Below, one piece after another: positions 27,729 to 35,516 of a stretch of DNA of 64,000 nt. Position 1 is the first letter of the stretch; each line of letters begins with the position of its first letter. The stretch is from Cohnella candidum (lineage in GTDB: Bacteria > Bacillota > Bacilli > Paenibacillales > Paenibacillaceae). The stretch is from the NCBI RefSeq assembly GCF_003713065.1, contig NZ_CP033433.1, positions 1,151,001 through 1,215,000 on the forward strand. Direction: 5' to 3'. The position numbers and the translations under genes were made by a program. The notes under the pieces were generated by a model. It was not told the origin of the DNA, made no database searches, and was given only the letters and a program-made list of their open reading frames with translations.

Positions 27729-28346
27729 ATGCCTTTGAAATGGCTGGAGTGGGCGAAACAGATTCAGGCAATCAGCCAGGCGGGACTGGAATATTCGAAG
27801 GACCCCTACGATTTGGAACGGTTCCAGATGCTGAGGGAGCTCAGCGTCAATATCCTGCATGAGTATACGGAAGTGGAAACCGAGAAGATCGCGGAACTGT
27901 TCGCCGGGGAAACCGGCTATGCCACACCTAAGGTTGACGTACGGGGAGTCGTGTTCCGGGACGGCAAAATCCTGCTCGTGCGCGAGCGGATCGACGGCGC
28001 ATGGGCGCTGCCCAGCGGGTGGGCCGACATCGGCCTGACGCCGAAAGAGGTCGTCACGAAGGAAGTGAAAGAGGAAGCCGGGTTCGACGTAACGCCCGTG
28101 CGGCTGCTCGGGGTGCTGGACAAAAAATGCCACGATCATCCTCCTTCCCCCTGGCACGTGTATAAAATGTTCATTTTGTGCGAGATCGCAGGCGGCAAGG
28201 CCGAATCGGGCATGGAGACGCTGCAGGTGGATTTTTTCGGGGAAGACGAGCTGCCCGAGCTGTCCACGGAACGGAACACGGAGCGGCAAATCCGCTGGCT
28301 GTTCGAAGCCGTCCGATCCGGAAACGCGGAAACCTTGCTGGACTGA
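27729..28346 (+). CDS. Nudix hydrolase with N-terminal Nudix_N_2 domain
   Basis: This 205-residue pyrophosphohydrolase resembles YjhB-type ADP-ribose pyrophosphatases. An N-terminal helical domain (WLEWAKQIQAISQAGLEYSK) precedes the Nudix fold, whose box reads GLTPKEVVTKEVKEEAGF, with Lys replacing the usual Arg of the REXXEE core. ATG 27729 follows GGGGAGTGGAG. A longer GTG start at 27702 would overlap the upstream stop. Confidence 0.82.
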   Translation: MPLKWLEWAKQIQAISQAGLEYSKDPYDLERFQMLRELSVNILHEYTEVETEKIAELFAGETGYATPKVDVRGVVFRDGKILLVRERIDGAWALPSGWADIGLTPKEVVTKEVKEEAGFDVTPVRLLGVLDKKCHDHPPSPWHVYKMFILCEIAGGKAESGMETLQVDFFGEDELPELSTERNTERQIRWLFEAVRSGNAETLLD

Positions 28347-28373
28347 ATATGCGCAACAGGAGATGACGGGGAG

Positions 28374-28796
28374 ATGCAAGTGCAGGGACTGAATCATTTT
28401 TGTTTTTCGGTAGCGGATTTGGACCGTTCGATCGCGTTCTACCGGGAAGCGTTCGGAGCGAAGCTTCTCGTGAAAGGCCGCAAGCTGGCGTATTTCGACT
28501 TGAACGGCTTATGGATCGCGCTGAACCAGGAAGACATCGACCGAAGCCGTACGAACGGCAGCTATACCCATATCGCGTTTACCGTGTCGGAGGAGGATTT
28601 CGACTCGCTTCGGGATCGTCTGGAAAAGGCGGGGGCGGAGAATTTGCCGGGGCGTGCTCGCGACGAGCGGGACAAGCGTTCCGTCTATTTCCGCGACCCG
28701 GACGGACATCTGTTCGAGTTCCATACCGGAAGCCTGCAGGACCGTCTGGATTACTATCGCGCGGAAAAAGACCACATGGAATTCTATCCGGAGTGA
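28374..28796 (+). CDS. fosB: FosB-type fosfomycin thiol transferase
   Basis: This 140-residue VOC-fold enzyme adds bacillithiol (or cysteine) to fosfomycin, a metal-dependent resistance mechanism of Bacillales. It aligns along its full length with FosB: GLNHFCFSV, FYREAFGAKLLVKGRK, AYFDLNG-type strand, SYTHIAFTV, LPGRARDERDKRSVYF, DPDGHLFEFHTGSLQDRL. The predicted metal ligands are His8, the His of THIAF and the Glu of FEFHTG. It is intact and likely functional, though resistance is not proven by sequence. Confidence 0.88.
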   Translation: MQVQGLNHFCFSVADLDRSIAFYREAFGAKLLVKGRKLAYFDLNGLWIALNQEDIDRSRTNGSYTHIAFTVSEEDFDSLRDRLEKAGAENLPGRARDERDKRSVYFRDPDGHLFEFHTGSLQDRLDYYRAEKDHMEFYPE

Positions 28797-28814
28797 AACG
28801 GGGGTGCCGGCGTC

Positions 28815-29216
28815 ATGAAACGCGCGTTGACGGGAATCGTACTCGCGGTTGTTTTGTTGCTCGCGGCCGGCTGCCGCACGTCGCACGAATCGGATGACCA
28901 ATTCTTGCAGCGTTTTATGGGAACGTGGAAATACGAGGAGAATGGGGAAACGTACACGCTGGATTTGAAGGACAATGTCGAGACGGTGGGCGTCTATCAA
29001 TCGGAAACGCTGTCCCGCGGGGAATTCAAGATCGACGAGTTGAATCGTGACGTGCCGTATATCGTCATTCACGGGTTCAGCGAAGATCTGACGGCCGCCC
29101 AACCGGGAAGCAAAACCGAGTATTACAGCAAATTGACGCTGACGGAGAACGACTCGAAGCTTCTGTACGTATATGATTACAAACGCGAAAAAATCGAGAG
29201 CGTGTGGCATCGGTAA
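28815..29216 (+). CDS. Small secreted lipoprotein
   Basis: This 133-residue protein has a lipoprotein signal peptide: basic MKR, a hydrophobic core, and the lipobox LAAGC (Cys near residue 20). The mature ~110 residues look beta-rich (GTWKYEENGETYTLDL, KTEYYSKLTLTENDSKLLYVY) and are of unknown function. It is predicted to be anchored on the outer face of the membrane. Confidence 0.72.
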   Translation: MKRALTGIVLAVVLLLAAGCRTSHESDDQFLQRFMGTWKYEENGETYTLDLKDNVETVGVYQSETLSRGEFKIDELNRDVPYIVIHGFSEDLTAAQPGSKTEYYSKLTLTENDSKLLYVYDYKREKIESVWHR

Positions 29217-29246
29217 ACCGCGGGATCGGCGAGGGGAGCGAAGCGA

Positions 29247-29819
29247 ATGGGCCATCTGCACGGCGAACGCATTACGCTGAGGGAGTACCGGTACGAAGAT
29301 TTGTCCTATATGCGCGAATGGGTGAACGATCACGAGGTCACGGGCACGCTGTACGACAACTTTTTATATCCGCAAACCGACACGGAAACGGAATCGTTTC
29401 TGAACGCGATGGTGGATGGGAAGACCGACAGAAAGGGCTTCATCATCAGCCTTCGCGATACGCTGGAGTACATCGGGCAGATCGACTTGAACGCGATCGA
29501 CTGGAGAAACCGGGCGGCTTCGCTCGGCATCGTCATCGGCAGAAAGGAATATCACGGCCAAGGCTACGGCAGGGAAGCGATCGGGCTGCTGCAGCAATTC
29601 GTTTTCGACACGTTGAACTTGAACCGGCTGCATCTCGACGTTTACGAGTTTAACCAGAGAGCGTTCCGGTGCTACTTGAGCTGCGGCTTCGTGGAGGAAG
29701 GGCGCCTTCGCAAACGGCTTTTCCGGGACGGCCGTTACTGGGACGTCATTCAAATGAGCATCCTCAAGGACGAATGGGAGCAGCAAAAGTCTGCGGAGGA
29801 AAGAGAAGCGGCGCAATAG
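29247..29819 (+). CDS. GNAT acetyltransferase (RimJ/RimL type)
   Basis: This 190-residue N-acetyltransferase begins GERITLREYRYEDLSYMREW, typical of the Acetyltransf_3 subgroup. The acetyl-CoA loop is in LGIVIGRKEYHGQGYGREAI, and the C-terminal RLHLDVYEFNQRAFRCYLSCGF motif closes the fold. The substrate is unknown. It is followed by a terminator facing the convergent deacetylase. Confidence 0.82.
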   Translation: MGHLHGERITLREYRYEDLSYMREWVNDHEVTGTLYDNFLYPQTDTETESFLNAMVDGKTDRKGFIISLRDTLEYIGQIDLNAIDWRNRAASLGIVIGRKEYHGQGYGREAIGLLQQFVFDTLNLNRLHLDVYEFNQRAFRCYLSCGFVEEGRLRKRLFRDGRYWDVIQMSILKDEWEQQKSAEEREAAQ

Positions 29820-29847
29820 AAAAGCCGGACCGAGTTTCCGATCCGGC
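29820..29847 (-). terminator. Terminator for the minus-strand deacetylase operon
   Basis: The stem GCCGGA / TCCGGC encloses CCGAGTTTCCGA. Read on the minus strand it is followed by TTTTC. Confidence 0.5.
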
Positions 29848-29863
29848 AGGTTATCCGATTCGA

Positions 29864-30769
29864 TTATAGGAGAGATCTCAGCAGGGAGGCCGCGGACCGG
29901 AGTCTGGGCCTCCTTAAGTTTTCTTTCACGTAACGGTAGTCGGTCAGCGTCACCCCGGCATCCCTCATGGCGTCGCCGAAATCCGGGTCCAGCATGAGCT
30001 TGTACTCCCAAACCCTTTTGCGCCAATGAGGGATGTTTTCGAGCATCCAGGGGTCTTCGACGCCAGGGTGGATGTACGTTTCCACGACGCCTTCGGGCAG
30101 CCGGTACAGCTTGTCGATCAGCGATTGCTTGAACGAGTCGTACGTCTCCCCGTCTTCCACGTGGAAAGGATGGCTCAGCAGGTAGTCGGGCACGCCGACG
30201 CCAAGCGTATCCGCCAGGGCGACGACCTTGTCCACCGTTTTCTGCACGTTCGGAATGGAAGCCAGAAAACGGTCGTTTGGATCCACATAGCGGAAAAGCC
30301 GGAAGGGGAGACCCCTGCGCGAGCACTGCCACAGGGCGGACGGCAAATAGCTGCGCCCGGTCTCCAAGCCGTACAGGCTTCCCATATGGTTATCGGCATG
30401 GGTCAGGGTCAGACCGGATTTGCGGGCTTTATCGAACTGAGCCAGAATCTCCACCTTGACGGCCGCGGCGTCCGACCGGATTTCGAACTCCTTGACCGTC
30501 ATCGGCATGTTGCCGGTGGCGTCCTGCAAGGACGGATGCCCGGTCAAGCTCGGCCAGCGCAGCGCGCTGAATTCGCTCGTGAAGGTGAGATGAAGTCCGA
30601 TAGAGGCGTGTTTGTTATTGCGCGCCCACGCCGCGGCTTCTTCATAGCCGGGCGCAGGCGTCATGATGGTGGCGGAGGAAACCTTCCTCTCTTCCAGCAG
30701 ATGCATGACCGCTTGGTTGATCGCCGGGCTTTGGCCGAAATCGTCGCAGTTCAAGATGAGCAGCTTCAT
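29864..30769 (-). CDS. ChbG/YdjC-type carbohydrate deacetylase
   Basis: This 301-residue member of the YdjC family deacetylates N-acetylated mono- or oligosaccharides such as chitobiose. It has the N-terminal metal-binding LILNCDDFGQSPAINQAV, GLHLTFTSE, LTHADNHMGS and a C-terminal YIHPGVED. Start ATG 30769 follows GGAGG on the minus strand. It lies 14 bases downstream of the sugar symporter gene and is surely co-transcribed, suggesting uptake and deacetylation of an amino-sugar compound. Confidence 0.82.
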   Translation of the reverse strand: MKLLILNCDDFGQSPAINQAVMHLLEERKVSSATIMTPAPGYEEAAAWARNNKHASIGLHLTFTSEFSALRWPSLTGHPSLQDATGNMPMTVKEFEIRSDAAAVKVEILAQFDKARKSGLTLTHADNHMGSLYGLETGRSYLPSALWQCSRRGLPFRLFRYVDPNDRFLASIPNVQKTVDKVVALADTLGVGVPDYLLSHPFHVEDGETYDSFKQSLIDKLYRLPEGVVETYIHPGVEDPWMLENIPHWRKRVWEYKLMLDPDFGDAMRDAGVTLTDYRYVKENLRRPRLRSAASLLRSLL

Positions 30770-30783
30770 GAACGATGCCTCCG

Positions 30784-32097
30784 TTACGCCTCGAGTTTTC
30801 CCGATGTCGAAATGCCCGGCTCTTCGGGGCGGCCGTAGCCTTTCACGAACAACGAAATGATGTAAGAGATCGCCAGCAGAATCAGCGGAATGACGCAAAT
30901 CAGGTACAGGAAAGTCGATTTCGGATCCGGCCCCGGCTCGTCACCGCTGACGTACCCGAATACTTGGCCGACGAACCAGAACGCAAGCGCGGAGATCAGG
31001 CCGCTCGAACGGGTGATGAAGCCGGCAACGGCCGTGTAGATGCCTTCGCGGCGGCGTCCGGTTCTCTCGGCGTCGCGATCGATGATTTGCCCGCTCAGCA
31101 CGGCGGGGCTGACGAGGAAGCCGGAAAGCCCGAACCCGACGAGCACGCCGGCCGCGATACCGCTGTACAGATCGGTGCCGAACCAGAGCGGAATGACGGA
31201 AAGTCCGTAGGCAAGCAGGGAAAGGCGCCAGCCCTTCAGGCCGCCGAGTTTGCGGACGATGAGATACCAAACGCCGACGAGGGGGATGACCGATACGAAA
31301 ACGGAAGCCATGAGGATGGAAACCTGCGATTCCGGAATGTGGAGCACGTATTTGGCATAAAACGGAATGGCGGCGCTCAGCATGCCGTTCACCGTCTGCG
31401 CGAATGAGTTGGCGAAATTGAATACCCAAAAATCGCGGTTGCTCAGCGTTTCCTTGAACGCCTTCAGGAACGGAAGCGGCTGTTCTTTCGACGCTTCTTC
31501 GTCTTCTCGTACTCCTAATATGCACAGCAGCATGAACATTGCGAACGCTACGCCGTAAAGGATGGACATTTGCGAGAATCCGATAGCCTTGTACACGATT
31601 GGGGTCAGCACGGTGGCAATGAGGATCGCCAAGATCTGATAGCCTTGCTGAACGGCGGATGCTTTGGCCCGCAGGCGGTCGCCCCGGAAGATTTCCGGGA
31701 AAATGGCGCCGTAGTTCACCCACAGAATCGTGGCGACGCCTTCAAACAGTATGAGCCCGACGAGAAGCCACCAGAAGAGCCCTTGGTCTTCCAGTCCCGA
31801 GGGCGGCGAGAAAATCATGACGAAGGTCAGCACGAAGAGAGGAATCGCGGCGGCGATCCAAGGCCGGCGGCGGCCGAAACGCGTTCGTGTCCGGTCGGAG
31901 AAGTAGCCCATCATCGGATTGTTCACCGCGTCCCAGATGGCGTAGATCAGCCTGGCGAGCGCAATCAAGCCGAGGCTGAGACCCAACTTCTCCACGTAGT
32001 AATAGCTGTAGAAGCTGGTGAATGCCTGGCTGGGGATCATCATGGCGAACATGCCCAGTCCGTAAGCGAATGACGAGTTGATCCACTTCTTGTTCAT
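30784..32097 (-). CDS. GPH-family sugar:cation symporter (MelB-like)
   Basis: This 437-residue transporter of the glycoside-pentoside-hexuronide family has twelve spans. The characteristic cation-site and motif-A region is AIWDAVNNPMMGYFSDRTRT followed by RFGRRRPWI. Start ATG 32097 with GGAGGG upstream. It forms an operon with the YdjC deacetylase, so the sugar is probably an acetylated (oligo)saccharide; this is inference. A cre site lies upstream between it and the divergent eut operon. Confidence 0.85.
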   Translation of the reverse strand: MNKKWINSSFAYGLGMFAMMIPSQAFTSFYSYYYVEKLGLSLGLIALARLIYAIWDAVNNPMMGYFSDRTRTRFGRRRPWIAAAIPLFVLTFVMIFSPPSGLEDQGLFWWLLVGLILFEGVATILWVNYGAIFPEIFRGDRLRAKASAVQQGYQILAILIATVLTPIVYKAIGFSQMSILYGVAFAMFMLLCILGVREDEEASKEQPLPFLKAFKETLSNRDFWVFNFANSFAQTVNGMLSAAIPFYAKYVLHIPESQVSILMASVFVSVIPLVGVWYLIVRKLGGLKGWRLSLLAYGLSVIPLWFGTDLYSGIAAGVLVGFGLSGFLVSPAVLSGQIIDRDAERTGRRREGIYTAVAGFITRSSGLISALAFWFVGQVFGYVSGDEPGPDPKSTFLYLICVIPLILLAISYIISLFVKGYGRPEEPGISTSGKLEA

Positions 32098-32273
32098 CGA
32101 ATGACCCTCCACGCTTCTAATGAAATGCGGCATACGGCGCTACCGGATACCTATTCGACGAAATTCCATCTTTTTCCTGCTATTCAAGCCGAGGTATCGG
32201 TTAAAGTTATTCTTAAAAATCTTTGTTCGAGGTCGTCGCTGCCGTGTATATATATTTTAGAAAGGATACTAAA

Positions 32274-32287
32274 TGACAGCGCTTGCA
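32274..32287. promoter_or_regulatory. Candidate CcpA cre site
   Basis: TGACAGCGCTTGCA matches TGWNANCGNTNWCA at all but one position. It lies between the divergent sugar-symporter operon and the eut operon, so catabolite repression of either or both is possible. The rest of 32098-32445 contains the attenuator-like region and no recognisable gene. Confidence 0.6.
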
Positions 32288-32345
32288 AATGCGAGTCCCA
32301 TCGGTTAAATTAGGGGAAGAAGGACCTCAAAAAATCATAGACTTG

Positions 32346-32409
32346 AAGGCAATGGCGCCTTTGGTGAGAGAAGCGGAGAAATCCGCTTGTTGAACCTGGG
32401 CGTCTTTTT
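32346..32409 (+). promoter_or_regulatory. Candidate EutV-responsive attenuator in the eut leader
   Basis: Hairpin 1 is AAGGC-[AATGGC]-GCCTT (32346-32361); its six-base loop has A at position 1 and G at 4, as ANTAR target RNAs do. Hairpin 2 is AAGCGG-[AGAAAT]-CCGCTT (32371-32388), with loop A1 but not G4. A competing long-range stem (CGCC 32356-59 and GGT 32363-65 with ACC 32394-96 and GGCG 32399-402) precedes TTTTT at 32405-32409 and uses bases of hairpin 1. EutV binding would stabilise the hairpins and prevent termination. The fit is partial. Confidence 0.45.
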
Positions 32410-32445
32410 GCTTTTCGGGTCCAATCCGTCAGCGAGGTGAAGGGA

Positions 32446-33096
32446 GTGAGCCTTACGCCGATCCGCGCCGTTCCGCTCGCGGTCCGCGTCATTCCGAACG
32501 TGGACGCGGGGCTGGCGCGGCAATTGAAATTGAAGCCGGGCATCCGAAGCTTGGGATTGTTGACTTCCAGCATCGACGACGTCGGATATACGGCGATCGA
32601 CGAAGCGACCAAGAAAGCGGCGGTCGAGGTCGTGTACGCGAAATCGTTTTACGCCGGTTCGGCCCATGCCTCCGGTCCCCTGTCGGGCGAGTTTATCGGC
32701 ATTCTCGGGGGTGAGACGCCGGCGGAGGTGCGAAGCGGGCTGGAAGCAGCCATCGAACTGATGGAGCATGGCGCCTGCTTCTTCGCGTTGAACGAGGAAG
32801 CCACGCATGCGTACTACGCGCACGTCGTGTCGCGGACCGGATCTTATTTATCCACCGTGGCCGGCATCCGCGAAGGGGAGCCGCTCGCCTATCTTATCGC
32901 GCCTCCTCTCGAAGCGGTGTTCGGGTTGGATGCGGCATTGAAAGCGGCCGACGTCAGGCTGTGCCAATTTTACGGCCCGCCTACCGAGACGAACTTCGCC
33001 GGCGGCTTGCTGACAGGGAGTCAATCCGCCTGTACGGCGGCGGCTGAAGCCTTTGCCGCGGCGGTGAGAAGCGTAGCGGCCGAGCCGAGGAAATAA
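32446..33096 (+). CDS. eutL: EutL, trimeric BMC shell protein
   Basis: This 216-residue tandem-BMC shell protein forms the pseudo-hexameric, gated facets of the ethanolamine microcompartment. It aligns from end to end with E. coli EutL: LKLKPGIRSLGLLTSSIDDV, DEATKKAAVEVVYAKSFYAG, AHVVSRTGSYLSTVAGI, LIAPPLEAVFGLDAALKAAD and GGLLTGSQSAC. GTG 32446 lies 5 bases after GAGGTGA; another GTG at 32437 is in frame. It is the first gene of the eut operon. Confidence 0.93.
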   Translation: MSLTPIRAVPLAVRVIPNVDAGLARQLKLKPGIRSLGLLTSSIDDVGYTAIDEATKKAAVEVVYAKSFYAGSAHASGPLSGEFIGILGGETPAEVRSGLEAAIELMEHGACFFALNEEATHAYYAHVVSRTGSYLSTVAGIREGEPLAYLIAPPLEAVFGLDAALKAADVRLCQFYGPPTETNFAGGLLTGSQSACTAAAEAFAAAVRSVAAEPRK

Positions 33097-33123
33097 CGCC
33101 AAACGGGAAAGCGGGTGTGACGA

Positions 33124-33636
33124 ATGGAAAGCGCCTATCCATCCGCGTTAGGCATGATTGAGACATGGGGCGTTCCCGCCCTGATCGCGGCGGCCGATGC
33201 GGCCGCGAAGACGGCGGACGTGAAGGTGACCGCTTACGAGAAAGCCGACGCCGGTCTCGTCACGGTGTATGTGTGGGGAGACGTGGCATCGGTCAAAGCG
33301 GCGGTGGAAGCCGGCGAGGCCGCGGCCCGCAAGGTAGGGAAGCTGATTTCGGCGCACGTGATTCCACGGCCCGACGCCGAAATCGCGGCAATGCTCCGGC
33401 CTCCTTCGAAGAAGGAGCCGTCGGCTGTGCCGGCAGCGGGGACGGCAACGGAGGCGTCTGCCGCCGAACAACCGGACACCGGGCCGCAGCAGCAATCGCC
33501 GGATCTGGATACCTTGTCGGTACAGGAACTGCGCAGAATGGCCCGTGCCAAGCCAGGCTTCCCGCTGTCCGGCAGACAGATCAGCACGGCCGGCAAAGCG
33601 GTGCTGATTCGCCTGCTGCTGCAGAAGGACGAGTGA
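33124..33636 (+). CDS. EutK-like BMC shell protein with SAP-like C-terminal domain
   Basis: This 170-residue protein has one BMC domain (residues 6-90: ALGMIETWGVPALIAAADAA, AHVIPRPDAE), then a disordered Pro/Ala/Glu linker (~95-130). A final ~40 residues read as a SAP-like helix-extended-helix (TLSVQELRRMARAKPGFPLS, then GKAVLIRLLLQ). SAP and the winged helix of E. coli EutK are both nucleic-acid-binding folds. Shell membership is clear. The tail's role is unknown. Confidence 0.82.
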   Translation: MESAYPSALGMIETWGVPALIAAADAAAKTADVKVTAYEKADAGLVTVYVWGDVASVKAAVEAGEAAARKVGKLISAHVIPRPDAEIAAMLRPPSKKEPSAVPAAGTATEASAAEQPDTGPQQQSPDLDTLSVQELRRMARAKPGFPLSGRQISTAGKAVLIRLLLQKDE

Positions 33637-33654
33637 AGGAGGTGACGGAACCCC

Positions 33655-35154
33655 ATGAAGCTGGATACCGATCTGCAGGCGATTCAGGAGGTTCGCGATT
33701 TCCTCCATGAAGCGAAAGCGGCGCAGAAACAGCTGGAACGCATGACGCAGCGGCAGATCGACGACATCGTAAAGGCGATGGCAGACGCGGCGGAAGCGGA
33801 GGCGGAGCGGCTCGGCGCGCTGGCGACGGAGGAAACGGGGTACGGCAAGCCTGCCGACAAGAAGGCGAAGAACCTGTTCGTGGCGCGGGACGTCTATGGC
33901 GCGATCAAAGACATGCCGACGGTCGGCATCATTCGACGCGACGAAAGCCGCCGGGTATGGGAAGTGGCCCAGCCGGTCGGCATCGTTGCCGCCATCATTC
34001 CTTCCACGAATCCGACGTCGACCGTCATTTTCAAATGCATGATCGCGCTCAAAGCCCGCAACGCCATCGTCATCAGCCCGCATCCGGCCGCTCTCCGGTG
34101 CTGCCAGGAAACGGCGAGGGTGATGCGGCAAGCGGCGGAGAAAGCAGGAGCGCCGCCGGGCCTGATCCACTGCCTGTCGCAGCCCTCGATCGAGGCGAGT
34201 AACGAGCTCATGAAACACAAGCTGACCGACGTCATTCTCGCCACCGGCGGCACGGCAATGGTGAAAGCGGCATACGGCTCGGGCAAACCCGCCTACGGCG
34301 TCGGACCCGGCAATGTGCCGGTGTACGTGCATCGAAGCGCGGATTTGCCGAGAGCGGTCCGCCAAATCCTGCAGAGCAAAACGTTCGATTGGGGAACGAT
34401 CTGCGCGTCCGAGCAGGCGATCGTCGTCGATCAAGCGGTGAAGGTTCGGCTGGTCGACGAACTGAAAAGGCAGGGCGCTTGGTTCCTGAACGAGGAAGAA
34501 GAGCGCAAGGTCGCGTCGGTCATCATGATCGGCAAGGGGCTCAATCCGCGCATCGTCGGCAAATCCCCCCAGGTCATCGCCGGCATGGCGGGCATTTCCG
34601 TTCCGGCGGACGCCAGAGTGCTGATCGCGGAAGAGTCGGAAGTCGGCTTGAACCATCCGTGGTCGGTAGAAAAATTGAGTCCGTTGCTCGCCTTGTACAC
34701 GGTGAATGATTGGCAGGAAGGCTGCCGGCGCTGCATCGACCTGCTGGAGCTCGGCGGGCTCGGGCATACGCTCGGGATCCACTGCGAGGAGATGCCGATC
34801 ATCGAGGCTTTCGGGCTGGAGAAGCCGGCATCCCGGATTATCGTCAACGCCGGCACGACGTTCGGCGGTATCGGCGCCACGACCGGCATTCAGCCTTCGA
34901 TGACGCTCGGCTGCGGATCGTTCGGCAACAACATCACCTCGGACAACATCGGGCCTCAGCATTTGCTGAACATCAAACGGGTCGCTTTCGGGTTGAAGGA
35001 GATGGAGACGCCGGATGCGGAGAACGCCCCCGCCGTGCAGACGGCGGCAGACCGAGCGGTACAGGCGCTGCAAGGCCAAGGGAAACTCGGAATCACGAGG
35101 GAAGAAGTGCTGAAAATCGTGCAGAGCGTGCTTTCCGAAATGCAGGTCAAATAA
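33655..35154 (+). CDS. eutE: EutE, CoA-acylating acetaldehyde dehydrogenase
   Basis: This 499-residue ALDH-superfamily enzyme oxidises acetaldehyde to acetyl-CoA with NAD inside the microcompartment. It shows the catalytic Cys in DWGTICASEQA, GVGPGNVPVYVHRSAD, IIPSTNPTSTVIFKCMIALK and the C-terminal GCGSFGNNITSDNI. The last ~30 residues (KLGITREEVLKIVQSVLSEM) form an amphipathic helix like the encapsulation peptides of such enzymes. AAGGAGGTGACGG precedes the ATG. Confidence 0.94.
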   Translation: MKLDTDLQAIQEVRDFLHEAKAAQKQLERMTQRQIDDIVKAMADAAEAEAERLGALATEETGYGKPADKKAKNLFVARDVYGAIKDMPTVGIIRRDESRRVWEVAQPVGIVAAIIPSTNPTSTVIFKCMIALKARNAIVISPHPAALRCCQETARVMRQAAEKAGAPPGLIHCLSQPSIEASNELMKHKLTDVILATGGTAMVKAAYGSGKPAYGVGPGNVPVYVHRSADLPRAVRQILQSKTFDWGTICASEQAIVVDQAVKVRLVDELKRQGAWFLNEEEERKVASVIMIGKGLNPRIVGKSPQVIAGMAGISVPADARVLIAEESEVGLNHPWSVEKLSPLLALYTVNDWQEGCRRCIDLLELGGLGHTLGIHCEEMPIIEAFGLEKPASRIIVNAGTTFGGIGATTGIQPSMTLGCGSFGNNITSDNIGPQHLLNIKRVAFGLKEMETPDAENAPAVQTAADRAVQALQGQGKLGITREEVLKIVQSVLSEMQVK

Positions 35155-35220
35155 ATGGTTAAATAACCAAGGAAGCGGGCGTTTAGAGACGATCCCGCAC
35201 CCACGAGGAGGATAACGCAA

Positions 35221-35508
35221 ATGGCAGGAGAACTCGCGGCACTGGGCATGGTGGAAACGAAAGGTTTGGTCGGATCGATCGAGGCGGCGGACGCCATGGT
35301 GAAGGCGGCGAACGTGAAGCTGATCGGCAAGGTACACGTTGGCGGCGGTTTGGTGACGGTCATGGTCCGCGGCGACGTCGGAGCCGTGAAGGCCGCAACC
35401 GACGCGGGCGCGGCAGCGGCGGAGAAAGTGGGAGAGCTTGTCTCCGTCCACGTCATCCCGCGCCCGCACGGGGACATCGAATTCATCCTTCCGAAGCTTG
35501 AAGGCTGA
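35221..35508 (+). CDS. eutM: EutM/PduA-type hexameric BMC shell protein
   Basis: This 95-residue single-BMC-domain protein builds the flat shell facets. It shows [40 protein letters not shown] and [15 protein letters not shown]. The length is standard. ACGAGGAGG lies upstream. It follows eutE after a 66-base gap with no clear terminator. Confidence 0.94.
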   Translation: MAGELAALGMVETKGLVGSIEAADAMVKAANVKLIGKVHVGGGLVTVMVRGDVGAVKAATDAGAAAAEKVGELVSVHVIPRPHGDIEFILPKLEG

Positions 35509-35516
35509 TCCGCCCT

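Noticed and set aside
32098..32445. Adenosylcobalamin riboswitch before the eut operon
   Set aside because: I could not find the B12 box (GCCACTG type) or the expected fold; the hairpins there fit an ANTAR-type attenuator better.
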